DNA of 64,000 nt from Ostrinia nubilalis (lineage: Eukaryota; Arthropoda; Insecta; Lepidoptera; Crambidae), in contig NC_087097.1 of NCBI RefSeq assembly GCF_963855985.1, positions 5,055,001-5,119,000 on the forward strand. The letters run 5' to 3'. The notes below the pieces were generated by a model. That model searched no databases. It was not told the DNA's origin and saw only the letters and a list, made by a program, of their open reading frames with translations. Shown piece after piece: positions 56,004 through 64,000 of the stretch (the stretch's first letter is position 1; each line of letters starts with the position of its first letter). The position numbers and the translations under genes are program-made.

Positions 56004-56960
56004 TAGTAACCACAGATCTAAAGTCACTTTTTTGTGTAAGTAATAACCAAATCAGGTTTTTCAGTGTAATTCAGTTTTCATAGGCGATACGTCACCTCAC
56101 AGCCACGTCTCTACCCCTACGTCATCTCTTACTTATTAGTCAGAACCATAATTATCTTGCAACTTCTAACATTGCATCTGTATTTTGAACAGATATGTAC
56201 GAGTAAGTTCAAAATTTACATTGATTTAAAATTGTTTTCATTGTCTGAAAATACCCATTAAAATTATATTACAAGTAGGTTTTGTAAATGAAAATTCCGT
56301 CGAGTTTATGATAAAAAAAACTTGCATGTCGTGGTCCTTGCAAACAATAATGATAATATCAAATGGTCCAGGAAAATGTTGAGAACCACTGATGTAGATC
56401 TTAAGCCCGGACATATCAGCTGAAATAGCATTAAATAGTTTAAGCAAATTAATCACGAGAACAGCTTGATACTGAATAATAATGTTTACTTACTCAACTG
56501 GGTTGGTTAAATTAATCTGTTTAGTTTAGTAAAGAAATCCTTCATTAAAACTTTATTTATTTATGTAGTATTCTACTGTATTTTTTATTTTTAAATTTCG
56601 AGTGGATTTTCATAAATAAAATAGAAAGTTTGCTTTTCATATTAAATTCATAAGTTTCCTCCAGTTACAACAACAATCCAATAATCGCGTCGCCACATGG
56701 TGTTCCTGTCACCAAACATTGCTACATTTACATGACTAATCACCTGGCGGGCTGCCAGCCATTCAGGGTTATGCTTTATGTCTATAGAATAACCTAGGCA
56801 CTGAAAGCAGATCTGTCTAGGCTGTTTGGTTATTAATTTCTGAACACACACAGGAACTTACTGGATTAGATGACTGTTTGATAAGATATATGGATTATCT
56901 TCAGAGGTTGAGCTGCCTGTTCAATTTAAATGCTAGCAGACTGTACCTAGTGAGTTATTA
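56004..56960. other. No gene recognised
   Basis: Short unassigned frames on the minus strand at 56238-56456 and 56648-56851 only. Confidence 0.5.
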
Positions 56961-56961
56961 A

Positions 56962-57115
56962 CGCCCGTATTCACAAACATTACTATGAGGTTTCACAGTG
57001 CGCGTGGACGCACAGGGTCACACACTAACCAATCACAGAGCTCTTATCAACGCAGTGCGTTCGATTTACAGCTTCACTTAAGCAAGCATCGTTTATCATC
57101 TCTTTCGATGCGTGT
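56962..57115. repeat. Probable dispersed repeat beginning CGCCCGTATTCACAAAC
   Basis: CGCCCGTATTCACAAACATT, ACCAATCACAGAGCTCTTAT and AACGCAGTGCGTTCGATTTA resemble a repeat I recall as frequent in moth DNA. There is no second copy in this window and no terminal inverted repeat, so the class is unknown. Confidence 0.35.
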
Positions 57116-57144
57116 CTTTTAATGGTTCTTACGGTGATTCCTTT

Positions 57145-57240
57145 TTTAGGGTTCCGTAGCCAAATGGCAAAAAACGGAACCCTTATATGTAGATTCGTTT
57201 AATGTCTGTCTGTCCGTCTGTCCGTCCGTATGTCATCGCC
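57145..57240 (+). mobile_element. GGGTTCCGTA repeat with small hairpin
   Basis: AGGGTTCCGT at 57148-57157 pairs with ACGGAACCCT at 57174-57183, followed by TGTCTGTCTGTCCGTCTGTC and CGTCCGTATGTC. An inverted relative of the start lies at 63485-63527. A common style of lepidopteran dispersed repeat; its class is not evident. Confidence 0.6.
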
Positions 57241-60200
57241 ATTTTTTTTTTAAATAAAAACTTTGCTTTAGTATCTCTAGGGTATATTTTAAACATCTAA
57301 ACTAAAAGGACAACTGTCTGCAAGATAATAACTGCATGACATACATAAATAAAATAACAAAATGAAGCCCTTTTTCCATTGCCTAAAATAAGCGTTTGCT
57401 TGGAATGAGCTGCGTAAAAAATATGTCTAATATTCAAAGTTAGCACGAAAGGTATCAAGAAATGTCTAGTGTATACTTTACCTAAAGTCAATCTTAAGCC
57501 TTACTTTAAATCAAACTTGATTGGATGTGTAATATTATCAAGGCGGAATGCTTGGGTCTAGCCAGCGTCTGGAGCAAGATTGATTATTTCGACCCGTTTC
57601 GACCCGTTCGACCCGGCCTCAAATGGGGTGTATTCTACACCTTTGATCCTTTGTATAACATACTGGATATGAATTCATGGGGATTAACGAGTCCCTTTAG
57701 AATTTCCATCATCGATTGTATTATTTTATTGTCAAACTACTTACGAGTATAACTAAGGATAATCGTCCTAGATTCTTCGGTTCTGGCTGTGTGTTTATTC
57801 TTTGACTTGTATTTATTTCTTTAACGTTTAAATTTGAACTAAACCTTGCACAAAGAGATTTTCCAAATTCGGTACCTGCCATCTGGGCATCGAATCTGAT
57901 ACCGCACTAAGATAGTGTTGAATCGATATTAACTTTTCAGAACTGGATAATTTTAGACTGTTTAAAGGTTTAGATTTTAGATCTTAAATTCAGTATTTTT
58001 AACATAGTAAATAATCAAGGCCTTAAATGCCAAGTCAAGGGTAAGTCGTGACAAATATAAAACAAACTAATAAAAAACCTACCCAGTATTTATCAAGTGG
58101 GCCTTACTTATAACTGATTATTAAGTATAAAACATTTTCCAAACTTATTATTACGAGATGGTTATCTTTCCAAATGAGCAATGTGCTATTCAATCTGATA
58201 ACTCTTCACCAGGTCGACGACAAGGACTGGCTTATAAATAATTAATACTTAAGCATTGTTTGAAAATAATGGACTTATGAATAGATTATTAATTGCGTGA
58301 AAACAAGTAGGTACCTAAGGTATATTTTTTATATTATTTTAGAAGTAAAATCAACTGACATTAAGCTGACCTTTCTTTTATCAAAGCAGCAGAATAATTT
58401 AGTGAAAAAACTTCAAAATATTTGTTATGAGTTAGTGAAATGTAGTCAAAATTACAGGATTCTATAATCATACGCATGAGTATTAATATAACTAGGTACC
58501 TACTTAAAAAATATGTCAAGCGAAATTTTAAGGCTGAGTGGAATAAGTATCTTTTTATTAATTTACCGGAACTATTGCAAAGCACACCACAATAAAAAAA
58601 TCCACATGTTTTTTTATCGAATAAGAGTACTTCCCGGTAGTTGAAACGGTACAAAACTCTATTCCCCGTGTGTCCAAACAAAACATGCAGGTATTTTGGT
58701 TAGAATGCTCTGTGTTTCGCAACAGTCATTTTGTCGTACAATTTCTAACAATAGTGCGCTCTAAATCCTTGCGGTGGAGGACTGAAGAGTGTCCTAATTT
58801 TTCAGTACTCGTATATCTACTAAGGCAGGTAGATTTTTAGAAGTATAAAAGATTCGGCTTATAAACCAGACGTTTGCTACTTTAAATTTATAAACACTAC
58901 CTACTCTACTACCGAAAAGTAAGATAAATATTAAAATTTAAAGTATCTTAAAGATTTCATTTTTTAGAGTAGAGCCAGCTTTATACAGTTTTTGTAGAGT
59001 CAGCTTTCCAGTTTTTTTTACTTGTTTGACATTTGGAAATATTTATAATCAGTCAAAACGTTTCATTTATGACTAAGCGTTTAGTGTGAAGTGCGTACTA
59101 TGTCAACTAATTACTAATTATATGAAATAGGTGGATTTTGCTTCAAAACTGTATACCTAAATTATATTTGACCAACTTTACCTTCAACATAATACGAGTA
59201 CATTTTCCCTGTTAGTTACTAACTTTCTAGTCCATCCAACAATAAGTAGGTACACCAAAAATCCATTACATTTTCTGCTATGCTAAGAATTTCATAAACC
59301 TAAAATATGCGGATTCTTATTCTTAGCGTGGTATTTGTTCTGACCTAGAAAACTCAAGCGAACCGTTCAGGTTCAGGCATCCATAATTAGAACGAGACAA
59401 AGGAATTAACCACGTAATTCAAGGTATGAATAGGAAAAGTTCGCTTCGAATAGTACTACATTAATTTCCTAAGACAATCTTTAAGTTAGTTGATTAATGA
59501 AAAGATTACCTACCTTAAAGAAAACACATTTCATGAGAAAGAATACCAACTGGGTCAAAGAAACTTGAGATTTAAGTTTAATGCTGAATAAATATAAAAG
59601 AAACATTAATTTTACATCTTGTGCCTCCCTGTAACTACTTCTGTGTACCTAATCAGTGCAAGGCATTTCGGATGACAGCAACAAAGTCGTCATCAGCATA
59701 CATCAGTCCACTGCTATTCAAGATAAGCTTTCAAAATTGCATGGCACTGAGGCTAATGCTATTGTTTCATTTCCAGCATAATTATGCGTTAATGATAGAA
59801 TAACCGTTCATCTCTCTATAAATGAAATTCCCACATGATTTTGTTAAAACTTTAAACACAAAATTAACTGTACAATCAGCAGCTACTGATAACGAAGAAG
59901 TTTAGAGCTCTGATAAAAACAACAAAGTCTAAAATATGTCACGAACTTAAACCAGGTGACACACGAAGCAGGTACCACAAGCAAAAACTTAAAAAGATTT
60001 CCCTATTTGCTCAACGTCGCATGCAACAATGCCGTTTGCTAAAACTATTTATTCAAAGAAGCCCTGAAATTTGGCAAATACCTAACCCCGAGTTAATATG
60101 CAGACGAACTGCACCGAAATGTTACTGAAATACTGAAAATAACTCGGTGAATGCCAAGTAGTGGTTCATAAACGGATTTAGTTTGGCCCAGTGAATCTAG

Positions 60201-60268
60201 TTCGTCAAATTTGGATTTACCTTATAGCTTTTATTTAGGTGTGTATTTCGCGATACGATTCATATTTT
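57241..60268. other. No gene recognised; 3 kb
   Basis: Only short unassigned frames on both strands. A TTCGACCCGTTTCGACCCGT repetition lies at about 57588. An antisense YADD-like tetrapeptide near 59690 was considered and set aside. Confidence 0.5.
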
Positions 60269-60350
60269 GACTAGTTTTTGCCCGTGGTTTTGCTCGCGTT
60301 AAACTTTGAATCCCATAGAGGTTGAATTTTGAAAAATCCTTTCTTAGCTG
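60269..60350 (-). mobile_element. Helitron-like 3' end fragment
   Basis: GACTAGTTTTTGCCCGTGGT and TTTGCTCGCGTTAAACTTTG on the plus strand are the reverse complement of a ..CGGGCAAAAACTAGTC end. The 5' part is not recognisable. Confidence 0.6.
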
Positions 60351-60933
60351 ATGCAAGTCAAAATAAACATCATCTTCAATCTTTGCTACCGTGTTGATGA
60401 TCGGTCAGTGACGGTGGCCGTTTAATGTTTAAAAGATAGGGTAAGGGTAGGATGTATAAAATAAGAACATCAGCGTATTAATAAAGTGATTTGTGTAAGG
60501 CTTTTATTAATTAGAAAGTAAGAAAGAAAGATACATTTATTACAATGGACATCACACAAATTTGGCCCACGATGACGAAGCCCACGCTGGTTTTTAGTGT
60601 GCCCCATTTAAAACAAATTATTAATTACTTTCTGCTTACATTGGATTGTTATTGCAATTGCCTGTACATTATTGTCTACACAAATATTATGGTTCGCAGC
60701 CTTCAAACAATATTGTTGCAATCCTCATGTTAATATAGTTGCATTCCCCGTAATTAGTTAATATCAAAGGCAATTCAGGTGGACTGTAATAGCTAATTAC
60801 GCCCTCCGATGGCCAGGACATTATCAAGCGGCAAATAATTGTTGTTAATGCATCACGACCGCGAGCTTTGATGCATGATGACCACGGCTGTTTACAGCTA
60901 GCCACGGCATAATGCAACATAGTTGGCGAAAGT
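60351..60933. other. No gene recognised
   Basis: Short unassigned frames at 60545-60733 plus and 60687-60953 minus. Confidence 0.5.
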
Positions 60934-60934
60934 C

Positions 60935-61053
60935 TAAGGCTGGGTTCCACCATCTTGCATTCGCTATGACAAACGTCAAACGTCTATCAAATTACATACA
61001 AAATCACCGATAGTTATAGTCACCGTTAAAGCAAAGTGGTGCAACTCAACCTA
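60935..61053 (+). mobile_element. MITE of the GGTTGCACCA family, copy 5, most diverged
   Basis: TAAGGCTGGGTTCCACCATC and AAAGTGGTGCAACTCAACCT form the ends; ATGACAAACGTCAAACGTCT and CATACAAAATCACCGATAG occupy the interior. More substitutions than the other four, so probably the oldest. Confidence 0.85.
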
Positions 61054-62515
61054 AAAATCATAGAGGTACTTGATATAATTATGGGACTTTTAGGTAATTC
61101 AGGAAAAGAACCTCTTTGTGGTCTTATTAATTTTTGAGCTTATTTCGACGCTTCTTCGATGGTAGATGGGTAATATTAGTTCGTAACTATCTGTCTAAGG
61201 ACAGAATGTGACCACTCCGAATATTCTTATTTATATGAGACGACTAAGGGACAAAATGTGAACATCAGAAATCATAAACCTGTTTTATCATGGGGAGGCC
61301 ATCTTTCACTTTTAGAATCTTACTAAATTAATTGATGATGATAATTATTTGCAATACTAATTTTGTTTTTACCTTGTATTTAAAATTCAACACACTTTTG
61401 GAAGAGGTTGAGCACCAACACATGTTTTATACATTTTACGAATAATAATAGTAGTAATATAGATTGAGGAACAAAAATGTAAACGGTCACGGTACGAATA
61501 TGGACGAGGTTCTAACTTCCTATCAAAAATTGTATTTAAAAAATGCTCCAACCAATCGTTCGACAAAACTATCAGCGGTATGCGTCAAACTTTTAATTGT
61601 TCCGCGAAAAATGGCGTGCGTTTGATGTGTGTTGAAATTTTAATCAGGTTCGTGCTGCGAGCCGAGCAACGTCCGGGATTGAATTTCGACGTAACGATTT
61701 AGAAATTCCTTCTGTAAAGTTCGATTTGAATGAACAGTCGGATGGAAATGTTGGCAAATATTGCACTACATCGTGACTAATGTTTCTGATGCTGCATGAG
61801 TGAATAATGAACTCCCGCTTTTTAATTAATAGCAACGAAATTTTACTACTTGCATGTAATGACTGATGGACTTAACAAACATTTAAATGAGCCACCAAAG
61901 ACTATAAGTCTCAAATCAAAATTTTCGGGCTAACGTTGATTAAAATATGCAATGTCCTAACCAAACTGGAAACTTAATTTGTGTTTTCCAACTGGGAATC
62001 AATCCCAAGACCTGCAATCGAGAGAGTCCAATTCTAACAACTTCACAACCACTCAGACGTGACATATAAATTGTAGACAAGCTATTGAGTTTCCAAACAA
62101 ATAAATTAATAGGCTAACAACCAGGAAAAAGTCCTGAAAAAATAGATATTACTGCTGAAAATATACATACGAGAAATAAAATTTTCTCACATAATGTTGG
62201 TTTAACGAGCATCGCCGCCGCTTGAAGAAGAAAGATAGCATAATGATACTGCTTTCGGGGTAATTAAACTGGTTCAGTATCCTTCGATGTCTCCTCTCAC
62301 ACACTGATGACTCATCAGGCGCTCGATCCCCGTAATGAGGCGCACTCTCCCGAAATAAGGAGATTGCCAATTTATTAGCACCGTCTATCAATGGAGGAAT
62401 TTACTGTCGCTATAGCAGCTAAGAATATAATTTTGTGTTCCTCAATATCACCTGCCATTCTAATTAGGATGTCATGAGTAACCGTAGCAGTTATTGGTGT
62501 TATATTCCGTACTTG
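61054..62515. other. No gene recognised
   Basis: TGGGAATCAATCCCAAGACC at about 61993 resembles an inverted B-box region, so a SINE head remnant is possible. Nothing else recognised. Confidence 0.45.
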
Positions 62516-62518
62516 ATC

Positions 62519-62818
62519 TTTTTTTTTTAATCCACAACGAGGAAGCTCTTGGCCTATATCTCACCTGATGGTAAGTGACGATCAGGCCGAAGGTGGAAGC
62601 GAGCTTCACCCGGAATCCTCAACCACGGAGGAACTGGCTATCTTACCTCTAACTGTCGGAACACAACAATGCTGTTAACATTGTTGTTATGGCGACAGAC
62701 TTAGGTAAGATGGTGGTAGCTAGCCAGAACAAGCCCTACCACCAACCAAACCGAACAGAAAAATCTTCCCCTCACTGGGAATCAAACCCGGGACCTCTGC
62801 GTCTGAAGCAGGTTCGGT
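62519..62818 (-). mobile_element. tRNA-related SINE, family B, nearly full length
   Basis: On the minus strand the head carries a B-box-like segment, seen inverted on the plus strand as GGGAATCAAACCCGGGACCT at about 62780. The body then runs through TACCACCATCTTACCTAAGT, AACAACAATGTTAACAGCAT, CTCGCTTCCACCTTCGGCCT and GATATAGGCCAAGAGC. It ends in a poly(A) corresponding to the T run at 62519-62528. It is the most complete of four related copies (5352, 36785, 54225). Confidence 0.85.
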
Positions 62819-62849
62819 TTTTAAGATTACAAGTTAATTTGTCTAGAAC

Positions 62850-62975
62850 TTTATGCATAACAAGGCAGGTATTAGACCGCTATCGCACCAGATGTTAGTG
62901 AGATGCAGTCCAGGATGGTTCATACTCGTAACTGCCCTTTAAGTAGCCTGTTCACTCTTACCTTGAAAAAGCCCG
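62850..62975 (-). mobile_element. SINE-like fragment (family of 27400)
   Basis: TTTATGCATAACAAGGCAGG, CGCACCAGATGTTAGTGAGA and TGCAGTCCAGGATGGTTCAT match the word order at 27400-27505. TAACTGCCCTTTAAGTAGCC follows. The ends are not defined. Confidence 0.5.
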
Positions 62976-62979
62976 GATT

Positions 62980-63484
62980 ACAATTTATTAATTACAGTCA
63001 AATAATCATTAATCTATTCAATAGTGGAAATGATTTATTTATTTATTTCTTACATATTTGAATATCCTACTCTGTATTATTTGTCTGCCCCTAAATTCGA
63101 CATAATCGCAAGTGCTTCAAGTGCTCTTTGTATCTCACACGTCTTTGTACACGTCATTATTTCTAATTGTAAGAACATTTTCCATCACGTGTTAAATATG
63201 ACTGGGAGGTAACGAAAATCATAGAAGACACGCGAGGCATCATGATAAATAAGGCCCGGCTTCCACCAAAGCATAGCGGAGCGGAGAAGAAAGGAGATGT
63301 GTGGGACGGACTCATTTCTCCATAAAATTTGATAGTAGACACACAAAACACTTCTCCCAGGTGGAACCTTAGAGTTACGTGAAAACATTGTGATATGATT
63401 TTTTTTATTTGGTACATAGAACTAAATCTGACAATCTCCTTAAAATATTTCACTGTTATTGACTACGCAATATAATTTTGATCG
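62980..63484. other. No gene recognised
   Basis: AAGCATAGCGGAGCGGAGAA and GTGTGGGACGGACTC (about 63271-63310) have the look of a dispersed repeat but no second copy or terminal repeat was seen. Overlapping minus-strand frames here are unassigned. Confidence 0.4.
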
Positions 63485-63527
63485 ATTATAAGGGTTCCTT
63501 GTCAGGACTACGGAACCCTAAAAAGGG
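63485..63527 (-). mobile_element. GGGTTCCGTA repeat, inverted start
   Basis: AAGGGTTCCTTGTCAGGACT and ACGGAACCCTAAAAAGG form a small hairpin (AGGGTTCC against GGAACCCT). They resemble the start of the repeat at 57145 in reverse orientation. Confidence 0.5.
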
Positions 63528-63882
63528 GGAAATTCTTCTTCTATTACTCTTCGTTTGCGATGTATGAATCTGCCGAGAATTTTCTCACGTTCAAAGAAAA
63601 TTCAATGCGTTTCTTCTGTGCACAAATGGGGCGATCTACACAATGATACGACTTAAATGATGGATGTCGTTATGTGACGCGGATGTGACGTAAAAATCTT
63701 ATTTTCTTATCACAAAAGCGTTATGCAATACATTTCCCGTTTTTACAATACGCAAGGGATTTATAATGGTATTCAGAGAGACTAAAGACATTTTTTTATA
63801 AAAACATGGCAAATTACTATTTACAAAAAGATATTATCTACTAACAACCACAACAGTGAGTGTATCTAGTGATATGAATAAA

Positions 63883-63975
63883 TCATCATCATCATTCAAT
63901 CAAAGGCAGTCCACTGCTGGATGTACTTCAATGATCATTACAGTGCACTGTTTTTGTTCATCCCTTGCTACATTA
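63883..63975 (-). mobile_element. RTE-type 3' end remnant, (TGATGA)n-tail type
   Basis: AATCATCATCATCATTCAAT leads into CAAAGGCAGTCCACTGCTGG and later CATCCCTTGCTACATTAAAA. The order is that of the RTE copies at 24346 and 50850 but heavily diverged. Confidence 0.6.
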
Positions 63976-64000
63976 AAATCAATAATGGTTATTATTTAAA

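Noticed and set aside
59672..59712. Antisense MYADDDFVAVIR as a reverse transcriptase active site
   Set aside because: YADD-like peptides occur by chance; no other RT motif lies in frame nearby and no element ends were seen.
1..64000. CRISPR array, phage or bacterial operon
   Set aside because: No regularly spaced direct repeats with unique spacers and no bacterial-type genes; the repeats present are eukaryotic transposable elements.

Overview
This window looks like non-coding nuclear DNA from a moth or butterfly (Lepidoptera). It is AT-rich, with scattered GTAGGTA/TACCTAC words. I find no bacterial-style operon, no rRNA and no functional tRNA gene. It holds several repeat types I recognise from lepidopteran genomes: 5'-truncated RTE-type retrotransposons, tRNA-derived SINEs, Helitron-like elements ending in a GC hairpin plus CTAGT, and many short inverted-repeat elements (MITEs). 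The species and family cannot be fixed from the sequence; a noctuid-like moth is a guess. I see no convincing host protein-coding gene. Nearly all open frames are under 100 codons and lack domain signatures or credible exon structure.

The one convincing gene-like structure is at about 6.8-9.3 kb. It is a multi-exon DDE transposase-derived gene with a cysteine-pair N-terminus and good splice sites. One in-frame TGA and several small frameshifts in the catalytic region show that it is dead.

Layout. 0-6 kb: mostly unassigned DNA with two local duplications and an RTE fragment. 6.2-12.2 kb: a hAT-type non-autonomous element with an 8-bp target duplication, the transposase relic with a MITE in its last intron, a long inverted repeat of two Helitron-like copies, and a 1,180-bp TA-flanked element with 13 copies of one 11-bp motif. 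12-24 kb: sparse DNA with several MITEs, a retroelement tail with twin hairpins and a Helitron-like copy. 24-36 kb: an RTE insertion with clear target duplication, a CpG-rich patch, a diverged tandem array, SINEs and several MITEs. 36-48 kb: SINEs, nested MITEs, a TTAA-flanked piggyBac-like element, more RTE and Helitron-like copies, and a SINE inside a Helitron-like element. 48-64 kb: a second TTAA-flanked element with subterminal repeats and an RTE inside it, a strong 31-bp hairpin, Helitron-like copies and a well-preserved SINE.

The elements do not form a pathway. They record successive insertions, and nesting gives relative ages in at least five places. The most notable items are the motif-studded TA element, the two TTAA elements with subterminal repeat arrays, the spliced transposase relic and the nested-hairpin element at 47.8-48.4 kb.
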